Shown piece by piece: positions 62,501-64,000 of a stretch of DNA of 64,000 nt; the first letter of the stretch is position 1, and each line of letters starts with the position of its first letter. The stretch spans positions 1 to 64,000 of the forward strand of contig BOWN01000001.1 in the NCBI GenBank assembly GCA_019649675.1, read 5' to 3'. A model generated the notes under the pieces. That model searched no databases. It was not told the origin of the DNA and was given only the letters and a program-made list of their open reading frames with translations. The DNA is from Cryomorphaceae bacterium (GTDB lineage: Bacteria; Bacteroidota; Bacteroidia; Flavobacteriales; UBA7430). The position numbers were made by a program, and so were the translations under genes.

Positions 62501-62668
62501 AGCATCAGAATCAATTGGAAGAGCATCAATTGCACCTGAGGTAAAAAACACTGTCATATTAGAACCAGTATTTCCTGTAAATTGATTAGGAAGATCACAC
62601 TGAGCAGTAGTTTGCTTGGTCGAGCAAACAAAAATTAATAAAATAAGATATGATATAATTTTTTTCAT
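39185..62668 (-). CDS. Giant T9SS-secreted repeat protein (about 7.8 thousand residues), frameshifted
   Basis: One continuous coding tract, read in about 13 large open pieces because of indels. All pieces are on the minus strand and every gap between them still encodes the same repeat in a shifted frame. The start MKKIISYLILLIFVCSTKQT is a signal peptide (a Met two codons earlier is possible). The N-terminal 430 residues hold three WGDD-type modules. The body consists of repeats of about 31 residues with the pattern GCTD(P/S)xAxNYNP, then xANxDDGSC. I count 88 in the two largest pieces, so about 200-230 in total by extrapolation. Near the C-terminus come one SprB-like module, an Ig-like segment and a T9SS type A sorting domain (VYPNPANGWVNIKYDLP). 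It should be exported by T9SS and anchored to the surface. Function: adhesin or surface filament, inferred. Confidence 0.82.
40380..41860 (-). repeat. Homogeneous WADNYD repeat block
   Basis: About 20 consecutive repeats in which the usual NYNP core is replaced by W-A-D-N-Y/F-D. The DNA is far more alike here than elsewhere in the gene: the minus-strand equivalent of ATCTGCCCA recurs about every 75-95 bases. This points to recent tandem expansion. Confidence 0.8.
41634..41852 (-). CDS. Giant protein segment L
   Basis: 72 open codons with an insert repeat (NDYDYDGIANSLTGNPNIDV) followed by two WADNYD repeats. It joins segment M after a one-base slip near 41635. Confidence 0.6.
   Translation of the reverse strand: MSTWADNYNDYDYDGIANSLTGNPNIDVNTDDSSCFKLGCMSEWADNYDELATIDDGSCNRLGCMSEWADNL
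42241..42507 (-). CDS. Giant protein segment K
   Basis: 88 open codons with three repeats, two of the NYNP/EFNA type ending DNGLC and DDNTC, and the start of a DNG-type repeat. The flanking 41852-42241 and 42507-43161 read as further repeats in other frames. Confidence 0.6.
   Translation of the reverse strand: MNQGFIPTIDNGTCLTLIVDGCTDNLSINYNPAANVDNGLCITEILGCTDSQYLEFNASANTDDNTCATLLIFGCTDNGLGFQCTWNN
43161..43715 (-). CDS. Giant protein segment J
   Basis: 184 open codons with six full repeats, one with an NDYDYDGQSNPLTGV insert before DINTGDGSC. Upstream, 43720-44800 holds two repeats with a longer Cys-containing spacer (NFYNCDGNCINDIDFDSVCD), in shifted frames. Confidence 0.65.
   Translation of the reverse strand: MNSLYIEFDPIATVDIDNACETLVVGGCTNELANNYDFNANQDDGSCNILGCTNILAENYNQEANQNDNSCIILGCTDSVMFNYNSDANQNDGSCEPIIYGCMDSDAFNYNSTANTDDDNCIPKIIGCINPTSFNFNDYDYDGQSNPLTGVLGIDINTGDGSCIPVLEGCTDDIALNYDENKYR
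44806..48603 (-). CDS. Giant protein segment I (1265 codons)
   Basis: Second-longest open piece, with 41 repeats counted. Two core types alternate in blocks: A-x-NYNP (for example GCTDESALNYNANANSDDGS) and Y-LEYN (for example GCTNVAYLEYNEGATIDDGS). Two repeats carry an EF-hand-like insert with DIDGDSLSAYNYN or LDGDGDPAFNYN. Nearly all repeats keep both Cys (one after G, one after DDGS). Out of frame at its very end (after ETLILVVHG). Confidence 0.8.
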   Translation of the reverse strand: MYTFIYGCMDDSYLEYNTENNTSDSSSCLTLVIEGCTDTDAENYNQNANSDNGSCDYLGCTNVAYLEYNEGATIDDGSCNIEVIYGCTDAEYLEFWQWEVSPFNSQLYLLIDSIRPIPNVDDESCSTEIIRGCLYDNYLEYNPNTNVLDVSLCENVIVTGCTDPNAIEESFNPDANVDDGSCQILGCVNSFAFNFNPNANLDDGSCVPIIYGCTVLGFDNYNPVANIDNGTCSNAEDAFITGCTNPSYYEYDSNATIHIQDYCLNIITSGCTDETMFNYNPLANIDDNSCVPFVYGCTNQDYIEYDSTANTDDQSCQFLLVPGCNDPSALNYNIISPNWVYYENYPNSDVNFDDGSCISAILGCVNSYYLEYYTQGFVANSDDGSCQTAYNPGCTDDNYLEYYDYFEVVPGLYVLNGPEDLNRNYNDGSCSTLLVQGCVYESFQEYNPDANISNVSDCILPHIPGCINESAFEYDPNATLDNGTCTLIIPGCTDSNYIQFDQMANEDNGSCETLVVEGENSCNNPNYLQFYNHSTSSIGLFNVGSPLNDGANIDVGCVDSLIYGCSYDFYVEFNPLVNVNDPEYCQNLKVLGCTDTLALNFNIDANTEDGSCIPEIYGCMDIAYIEYNSIATVQNIGACSELVVFGCTDTSALNYNPIANVDNYSCIPLVFGCSDPTAFNYNVEANSDDGSCIEIVYGCTDNGRLPNGIPSPSGTATINDFDGDELPAFNYNPNANVDDESCIPIIEGCIDSTAFNYNNTANTDDGSCIPIIFGCIDNGNGEFDLDGDGDPAFNYNADANTDDGSCYPRVPGCLDSTAYNFNDYDFDNEPNELTGIEGVDVNVSGGFCFPVILGCTDPSADNYQFPTNNLLTDVNTDDGSCNYRGCMDETADNYNPLATLDPPLTDPCQYLGCNNEQALNFDPIATLDDGSCIIPFSGCTDSLYLEFNPLANVDNGTCFILARYGCTDMLAYNYDASANINQVSFDDSLSNPCLPYIWGCTDNGLEPNANGEINDIDGDSLSAYNYNSVANSDDGSCIAKVFGCMNPGAINYNLQANINDGSCQLYIWGCTDSVAYNYNSSANSDDGSCIEILLGCMNPLAFNYDPSANTNSGSCISYIYGCTDESALNYNANANSDDGSCIEVISGCMNPVASNYNPQANSNDGSCIAVVYGCTDSTAVNYYSTATVDNGTCVELISGCTNPFASNYNNQANQDDGSCSFDILGCTDESALNYDENATVDDGSCETLILVVHGVLHLILILKLI
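48808..49662 (-). CDS. Giant protein segment H
   Basis: 284 open codons rich in the long insert subtype NFNDYDYDGxSNxITGINGV followed by DVNTDDGSC, present about six times in a row. The DYDYDG stretches look like calcium-binding loops. The first and last ~30 residues are out of frame. Confidence 0.7.
   Translation of the reverse strand: MMRIIIILMILIMMDIQMKLAALIVLDINTNDSALCISFIYGCTDSTAFNFDSLSNTDDGTCYPIIDGCMDPTAFNFNDYDFDGVSNLITTINGVDVNTQTSLSNCYPKVFGCMDSLAFNYNDYDYDGSSNPISGINGVDVNIDDGSCFPIVLGCLIDSFAYNFNDYQSDEDDEPNELTGIDGIDVNTDNGSCFSVVNGCMDLNAFNYNDYDYDGISNPITGINGTDINTNDYSYCEYLGCINSTAANYQDAGQILTSFGIINQLLLMTVMLYSGLYPRKFSKL
49577..54097 (-). CDS. Giant protein segment G (1506 codons)
   Basis: Longest open piece, with 47 repeats counted. 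It includes runs of alternating GCMNPNAFNYN and GCTDSLALNYN repeats with a VADGSC ending, several DNG-type repeats with D-x-x-x-D-Q-LA-x-LNYNP, and a block of YLEYN repeats near 50-51 kb. One atypical stretch near 52.2-52.4 kb (SIRDGFRDITQVCIDTLANN) lacks the usual spacing. Confidence 0.8.
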   Translation of the reverse strand: MDSSDPCEPIIFGCLDETAFNWDPSANTDDFSCEPIILGCIYEAAYNYNSLANTYEVGSCIPKIYGCTNSNSPNFDSNANTDNGLCIEPIVGCTNVFSPNYDLEANVDDGSCIEPIVGCTDPAAWNFDPNANYDNGTCVPIIYGCTTPGSTNYNINATVADGSCIPIISGCTDTTALNYNPVANLNDGSCIIAIYGCMNPSADNFEPNATVADGSCFTTVLGCTDSLAINYNVFANTDDQSCVLAVYGCMNPNAFNYNIEATVADGSCIPIVYGCIDNGSDLNGGGFVYDPNEDQLAALNYNPLATTLPDGINPCIPIVYGCMNQLASNYDANATVPDGSCISIVLGCTDSLALNYNQFATNDDPLNPCVLPVYGCMNPNAFNYNIDATVSDGSCIAVVYGCTDNGTETNGAGNVDDIFGDQLASLNYNPSANTNNGSCIQRIDGCMSPSATNYNPSANYSDESCTFIVFGCTDESALNYNEFATNNDGSCILPTPGCTNPTATNYDPQANLDDGSCTLPVYGCTDQAYLEYSPIATSLPDGENPCITIIVPGCTENLPWICNYNPDANFDDGSCLSLLDDPNCLNRSIRDGFRDITQVCIDTLANNYFVYLDPESDGWANGFFNPESPNFSQAFAEDYIVDNSICDYNYGCTDQTAFNFDISATVDDGSCEPFVVGCTDSLFVEFDSNANTSNPNLCIDLVVYGCMEPGAFNYIDTANVQQVSFEDSSNPCVAIQTGCNNDLYIEYNVNANTLTDNLDNSSGQLVANGDGLDDFCATLIQEGCDNSNYLEYYIYDSVLFSVTLPNTVNNTDTEPSSCINEIIYGCTNENYFEFNVNANVNDGSCQFEKIIGCNDPNYLEYDTLVNFPFQELCLTVAIPGCTDDNFLEYYIYDAINFSVNFPNPLYNQDDGSCSTPKEDGCTNQLASNYNIAANVDDGSCEGTPGCTAPLSSNYDENAVTDDGSCLGCTNPLADNYDSWAGEDNGSCSISGCTDPAAANYNPIATFNDGTCIDEFIYGCTDPDAFNFNSSANTNQVSQEDTSDPCIQVQVGCTESQYVEYWNYEINDSLLFIISQPDLPANVDDGSCSTEISFGCTDQNYIEYSSEVNTYNEDDCLTYIVYGCTNQNYVEFDSNATVSLDAACQTEISIGCTNINYLEYNSQYTEDTNPSSCIELIVEGCTEENSTNFNSEANSDDGSCIPIILGCTDITAFNFNDVANTDDESCIPIILGCTDSLYLEFDDNANTDDGSCDDLIVQGCTNDLYLEYDENANIDDNSCTELIVEGCTDSLFVEFYAQGFTANVDDNSCITEAIFGCTNNNYLEYYGFINATIPINIDRYLDSLSISIVPNVEFNPSNCNTEIIIGCFNEIADNHNDSVTVHDVTLCEGGFGCAQEEYMEYNPLVLIDNGSCITSRVFGCNDDGTQFLDELNNITGESGSDGFDDDWSYDLDNDGLQAKNYNPLATENDGSCYPIITGCFDENYYNFNDIDYDGHPNEVSGIDSFRY
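54394..55383 (-). CDS. Giant protein segment F with YC/GNIID repeats
   Basis: 329 open codons. The first half is a different repeat of about 35-40 residues: YCSDPSYLGYYxxN, then GNIIDNSLCGE, present five times or more. The Cys pair is kept, but the DDGSC ending is replaced by IIDxSLC. The second half returns to normal repeats with a long insert (SGDGINVNTLVTDSSSLYTG). Confidence 0.75.
   Translation of the reverse strand: MDGTVKDVLNGNIIDNSLCGEETVDLYCSDSSLVGYYNVNINGDFDISLGHNSGNIIDSDLCGETLIKYCDDPSFIGYYLEDDTVGEQYVGNIIDNNETCIDSAIFYCSDPLYLGYYAENYVQGSKSVGTHQDNSLLYCLETIDPYCSNPSFFEYYIDYSQSLAPYIGNIIDDSLCQQPILPGCMDETMFNWDPLANVNRTSITDNSDPCYPFVYGCTDSTKLNYNNYYSSLNINPITGLNYQDGDLSELQFGPIFSQDSLISGDGINVNTLVTDSSSLYTGVCIPVVYGCTDPAALNYNDIDNDGVSNSWNYDNPFINVNTDDGHVFL
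55522..57378 (-). CDS. Giant protein segment E with an internal WGDD-type module
   Basis: 618 open codons. It begins with a module like those at the N-terminus: GVFYTDYTNSLVCGGSTEWV, then AWMDDSFTPTVKDGF and IWFLLTPDGIFYEI. About 14 repeats follow, several with long spacers (PPVGDPQVDVNTDDGSC). It ends in the first of the YC repeats (YCNNNQYVEHFI, YCSDSNYEGYYYTNNIIDGS). Confidence 0.78.
   Translation of the reverse strand: MGVFYTDYTNSLVCGGSTEWVEGSNQISAWMDDSFTPTVKDGFSENEPLIWFLLTPDGIFYEITSIQLSNFSSGTNNYTPVANTFSPASFYTVTEIETQFVTQYEVYGCMDSLYEDYNPYANVYSDNLTNSSLIDDIPGNISFPDGIDDDCLIKKQIGCTDPTAKNYDSNATEDNGTCYPVIYGCIDSTMLNYISPIGNVYVDPNTDDGSCYPYIFGCKDDFTAFNYIPPVGDPQVDVNTDDGSCYPFIFGCNDPDALNFNDYDGDGLFNIKTGLDSIDVNTDDGSCIPIVFGCTDSTMYNYNPLANVNNNVCYPFITGCVENQLALNYIPPTGNPYLDVNDTVDCILPILGCMDPLAYNYDDQATVHDDSCIEKVYGCIDNGGSQNSFGDIYDSFGDGQPSFNYNPNANTDDGSCYPIIEGCMDPSAFNFNNYGNDKYISYELTDIYTNVNTSDNSCIEVRLGCLDINAYNYNDFDFDGESNASLDPLEKINTHIQSECFYRPGCTNQAYAQYWNYSLINNIDNIVYPDSMLNFESCVDLANFYCNNNQYVEHFIISGSFEENNFSINTPNNEVDFTLVPSFSECINIRIDYCSDSNYEGYYYTNNIIDGSDLEARG
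57449..57952 (-). CDS. Giant protein segment D
   Basis: 167 open codons, five repeats including GCTSPYSQGGLYNPDATVDD and GCSDPTYAEYYNQGF. The last ~25 residues are out of frame. The sequence between here and 57378 continues toward the internal module in another frame. Confidence 0.65.
   Translation of the reverse strand: MRMYKCKFLDFNPLANVDNGDCQTLEYLGCLDTLYQEYNPLYTVNNFEDCINLNIYGCTSPYSQGGLYNPDATVDDGSCVLIGCSDPTYAEYYNQGFIPNQLDPVFNEIFCQTQAVIGCTNQNATNYEASAMLMLNVYLKSIRMLNSIILIMLLPEPATPSYFHIMG
58025..58327 (-). CDS. Giant protein segment C
   Basis: 100 open codons with three repeats (ISAANYDPLAIEDDGSC, NNFYTEFDPFANINN, GCTDELANNFDSLANFNN). The first ~18 residues are out of frame. Confidence 0.6.
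   Translation of the reverse strand: MFHIHIKLTMIFVCIIRDVPDISAANYDPLAIEDDGSCLAEIIGCTNNFYTEFDPFANINNQDLCITLVVEGCTDELANNFDSLANFNNYDCNYDIILAV
58421..58654 (-). CDS. Giant protein segment B
   Basis: 77 open codons. One repeat with a long spacer: ACNFNYNATTDTDPTLCTYF, then YLDCNGECYFDEDENGVCDQ and LEIFGC. This spacer type has four Cys and an EF-hand-like DEDENG loop. Confidence 0.6.
   Translation of the reverse strand: MDEAACNFNYNATTDTDPTLCTYFTPYLDCNGECYFDEDENGVCDQLEIFGCLDENACNYDSLSTRLVFVFIQLKNI
58964..62668 (-). CDS. Giant protein segment A: signal peptide, WGDD modules, first repeats
   Basis: About 1234 open codons. After the signal peptide come a module at about 62300-62500 (PYLVAFSPDGLIVGSASV, LAVWGDDTATPELDG), two standard repeats, a second module at about 61640-61880 (LGAFYDLNGDGSLQCVGLIE, LTLWGDDTFTNEKDG) and a third, weaker one at about 61360-61610. 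Repeats follow, including the 132-bp DNA repeat at 60841-61236. A non-repeat beta-rich insertion lies at about 59980-60300. Several CxxC spacers are present (CETCSGEIDGSGIIIDNDND). The frame is lost near 59070, so the last ~40 codons are not real. Confidence 0.82.
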   Translation of the reverse strand: MKKIISYLILLIFVCSTKQTTAQCDLPNQFTGNTGSNMTVFFTSGAIDALPIDSDAPYLVAFSPDGLIVGSASVATADLIGGQQSLAVWGDDTATPELDGASAGQELTFQLVDGTTLYDLELTFAGINSFTANGQLPVIAASSELNCTAILGCTDPTSSNYNQDATSDDGSCIPVVFGCTDLTASNYNTEANADDGSCIASCDLWFTHTQISSSDANMSVVLDTDFTSSLNLPVLPNISVDGFINPLNTGVNHTVLITDDIFNSYVGGQLGAFYDLNGDGSLQCVGLIEIASGLFSLTLWGDDTFTNEKDGLLTGEIPEFVILFENQIIYVEEIPEFTGYETNGFGTIGEANIYLPSSPYVVAVNADNTVVGSVDVFNNIQNELIIYSDDLESNQSDGGNDIELLNLFLVNGNEIYSLSTTITFQNGSTEIINQVENPILYCIGVEPYGCTDPIAFNYNSDANTDDGSCQDVVEGCTDVSAFNFDSLANTNDGSCIAVVLGCIDNGLEVSGSGVVNDIDGDGLAAFNYNSLANTNDESCIAVVLGCVDNGLEVSGTGIVNDIDGDGLAAFNYNSLANTNDESCIAVVLGCVDNGLEVSGTGIVNDIDGDELAAFNYNPLANTDNGTCETIVFGCTDDNACNYNFTANTESNACEFPSGCETCSGEIDGSGIIIDNDNDDDNVCDSDEILGCTDQIACNFDANPTTDTDNDLCIYSTDLDECASCSGEQDGTGIIIDNDEDNDLVCDENEVLGCDNSDACGDTYNPLATEDDGSCLFFDYCGICDGDSDCAIFIQDEIQITIDDNLVSDVQVFSENFEDLLETQLGLAEGTVVVLSVIIDENIRGVVNVTVEYTITLTEEELEDSSFDSNLSFEEIKDQINLNILFIESGPLFSNLAFIEGCTDSLACNYNIEANIEDFNCIYKVSEECDVCSGEQDGTGILIQNDLDEDGVCAADEVLGCTDNGNEVNGYNQLNDIDGDGLAAINYNPLATDDDGSCITQVLGCTDSNYLEYWSYDPDLDSDNPSASVTNLDPIPNTDDGSCDILIIYGCMDFNAINYDDSANVDIPDGNDGACIPYATGCTNPNACNTTTGVIHVISECIFPPQYYECDSVWGEQPICINDNDGDGVCNELEIEGCTVSVSACNYNLETTEEVECIFAEAYYDCEGNCINDIDSDEVCDELEIYGCTDSSACNFNIEALRVKMCVFILLLIMIVMVIVIMTPMEIRFVTKMKL
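60841..61236 (-). repeat. Three 132-bp direct tandem repeats inside the giant gene
   Basis: Copies begin at 60841, 60973 and 61105. Copies one and two differ at only a few bases; the third differs more toward its end. Each encodes 44 residues including GCVDNGLEVSGTGIVNDIDG and DGLAAFNYNS, then ESC. 132 is a multiple of 3, so copy number can change without breaking the frame. Confidence 0.9.
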
Positions 62669-62700
62669 AATCAAACGTGTAAATATTTGAATAATGCCTT

Positions 62701-63245
62701 TTACTTTTTCAAAGAGCTTGATGGCTTAAGATCTTTTCGCTTTTTGAGCTTCATACCCAAAACAGCCGAGGCTCCGTCCTTAAGATAAATTGCCATAAGT
62801 GGCTTTTGATATGAAACTTCGATTTGATAAATGGAATCATCTTTCTTTTGAGCCATCCATATCATTCTTTCCCCAATTTCCATGCCATTATCAGCCCCCG
62901 GCGGATACTGTCCCCAAACTGGCAACATATTAAAATCATTTGATCTCCATTCTAAAGAACCTGCGCACTTGTGTTTTTCCTGATTGTCAAGATAAAAAAC
63001 ACCCACTCTATCACCGGATTCTAAAGAATCACCATCAAAACCCAAAACCATTCCAATAGGTAATGAATCTAATTGTTGTAATTCTTTAATAACAGGATGC
63101 CAAACAGGCAAAACCAAAACAGAATGGTTTGGCCCAGTCTTTTCGAACGAAAAATCTATAGAATCTTGACCGTACACGCCTGATTTTGAGTCAATAAAAA
63201 ACTCATAATAATCAAAAGCATATTGAACCAATTAATCCTTTTCAT
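62701..63245 (-). CDS. Secreted protein sharing the WGDD-type module with the giant protein
   Basis: About 180 residues after one correction. The true start is probably ATG at 63245: MKRINWFNMLLIIMSFLLTQ is a clear signal peptide ending NQA. The frame slips near 63175 and continues VYGQDSIDFSFEKTGPNHSV. The frame open from 63231 has a non-signal N-terminus. The core PIGMVLGFDGDSLESGDRVG, then VFYLDNQEKHKCAGSLEWRS, LPVWGQYPPGADNGMEIGER and MIWMAQKKDDSIYQIEVSY matches the module found four times in the giant protein. The tail is basic (LKKRKDLKPSSSLKK). It lies 26-32 bases upstream of the giant gene on the same strand and is probably its operon partner. Function unknown. Confidence 0.68.
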
Positions 63246-63439
63246 AACGGGGGTAATAATTATTTTACTAATCTGCTAATATAAGGAATTTATCCCGAAA
63301 AAACACTAATAAATTCAATGCTGATTTAATAAATCAAATATCTATATTTTAATATGTAAATTTAAACTACAATTGAGACTAAAAATAATTACAAAATTAT
63401 TTTCAAAAAGTAGTAGCTTAGCAAGCTCAAAACTAAAAA
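63246..63439. other. Divergent promoter region upstream of the giant-protein operon
   Basis: 194 AT-rich bases between two divergent secreted-protein genes. The minus strand has TATATTAG about 40 bases before the start at 63245, one mismatch from TAnnTTTG. The plus strand has TAAATTTA, one mismatch. Neither has a good TTG at -33. No gene. Confidence 0.35.
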
Positions 63440-64000
63440 TTGAAAAAAGAAATCAAAATATTAAACTTGATATTCATATCAATATTCTTAAGCTCAAAAG
63501 CTCAAGAAGTTGAGCTCATAAAATCATTTGTTGGTAACAGTCAAAAATCTGAAATAATTACCTTTACTCCACAAGATGAAATTCTATTGAGTGGAGACTT
63601 TTCTGGATACATAAATTACTGGGATATTCCAAACCAAGCATTAATCAGCTCGATAAAAGCACATTTTGGAAAAATTAACAGAATTGAATTTTCAGAAAAT
63701 GGAGAGTACTTTTTAACCTTTTCTAGCGATGATAAAAAAGTTAAAATTTGGAGTTTTTCCAGTCAAGATACGCTCGTTAATTTTAACATACAAAACAGCC
63801 CTTGTTTTGCTATTTTTTATGATGAAAATTCAGTATTAATTGGAGACGAAAATGGCACAATATTTCACAAAGATTTTTTCTACCCTGAAAAAGACTCTAT
63901 ATTTTACAAAAACCCTTTACCAGTATATGATGCAAGCTTAAATAAAACAAATAATAAACTCGTAATTACAGATGAAAATTCTATAAAAATCATCAATTTA
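63440..64000 (+). CDS. Secreted WD40-repeat-like protein, cut by the window edge
   Basis: 187 codons open to the end of the window. The likely start is TTG at 63440 (an in-frame stop lies 6 bases before it and no ATG gives a signal peptide): LKKEIKILNLIFISIFLSSK is a signal peptide ending KAQ. Beta-propeller blades follow: FTPQDEILLSGDFSGYINYW, AHFGKINRIEFSENGEYFLT and SDDKKVKIWSF, with the H...SGD...W spacing of WD40 repeats. Divergent from the 62701-63245 gene, with 194 bases between. Role unknown. Confidence 0.65.
   Translation, partial: MKKEIKILNLIFISIFLSSKAQEVELIKSFVGNSQKSEIITFTPQDEILLSGDFSGYINYWDIPNQALISSIKAHFGKINRIEFSENGEYFLTFSSDDKKVKIWSFSSQDTLVNFNIQNSPCFAIFYDENSVLIGDENGTIFHKDFFYPEKDSIFYKNPLPVYDASLNKTNNKLVITDENSIKIINL

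Noticed and set aside
39185-62668. Regular repeats could suggest a CRISPR array or satellite DNA
   Set aside because: The repeat is at protein level with varied DNA, unit length varies from about 75 to 140 bases, and there are no identical direct repeats with unique spacers. One strand codes throughout.
39185-62668. Reading the tract as a pseudogene or as a dozen separate proteins
   Set aside because: Only the first piece has a signal peptide and only the last has a sorting domain. Gaps encode the same repeat in shifted frames, and unrelated essential genes in the window show the same single-base breaks.

Overview
The window looks like an environmental (marine-type), AT-rich assembly made of three unrelated pieces joined end to end, with dense single-base indels in parts that split many genes. 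Positions 1-~2300 are poor-quality sequence with broken minus-strand reading frames that I cannot assign; phage or virus structural genes are a possibility only. Positions ~2305-9156 are a clean plus-strand gene run that looks actinobacterial: an ABC ATPase fragment, a two-domain FtsX/MacB-like permease, an M20 dipeptidase, a luciferase-like flavin oxidoreductase, a small membrane protein and a duplicated small-domain protein. From ~9190 to the end the sequence is Bacteroidetes (Flavobacteriales-like). The evidence is promoters of the TTG-N19-TAnnTTTG type, type IX secretion (T9SS) and gliding genes, a T9SS C-terminal sorting domain, and a phenylacetate (paa) cluster in a Bacteroidetes arrangement.

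The Bacteroidetes part opens with the promoter and leader of an rRNA operon pointing left, cut off at the junction. Next is phenylacetate catabolism: an SDR and paaE on the minus strand; divergent paaG-paaH-paaI-paaJ; paaY on the minus strand; then paaZ, a second enoyl-CoA hydratase and a fused alpha/beta 2-oxoacid dehydrogenase E1. The epoxidase subunits paaA-D are not in the window. After a bidirectional terminator come a tRNA-like gene, an Lrp/AsnC regulator, and pyruvate dehydrogenase E2 and E1-alpha genes.

Positions 24-36 kb hold a secretion and envelope block: cdd, ispF, porV and porU (minus strand), then porP/sprF-like, gldJ and murF (plus), with mpl converging on murF. Then follow a DUF6438-like lipoprotein, a GNAT acetyltransferase, a secreted thioredoxin-fold protein carrying two GCTD...DDGSC repeats, and a PhzF-family isomerase.

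Positions 39.2-62.7 kb are the outstanding feature. They read as one minus-strand gene of about 7.8 thousand codons, broken by indels into about 13 large open segments. The product has a signal peptide, several copies of an N-terminal WGDD-type module, an estimated 200 or more Cys-containing Asp/Asn-rich repeats of about 31 residues, one SprB-like module and a T9SS type A sorting domain. A small secreted protein just upstream carries the same WGDD-type module and probably shares its operon. A divergent WD40-like gene runs off the right edge. The giant protein, the repeat-bearing redoxin and the module-sharing small protein, next to T9SS genes, make a plausible surface-adhesin system. The repeat family itself recurs in marine sequences as far as I recall, but the combination and size deserve attention.
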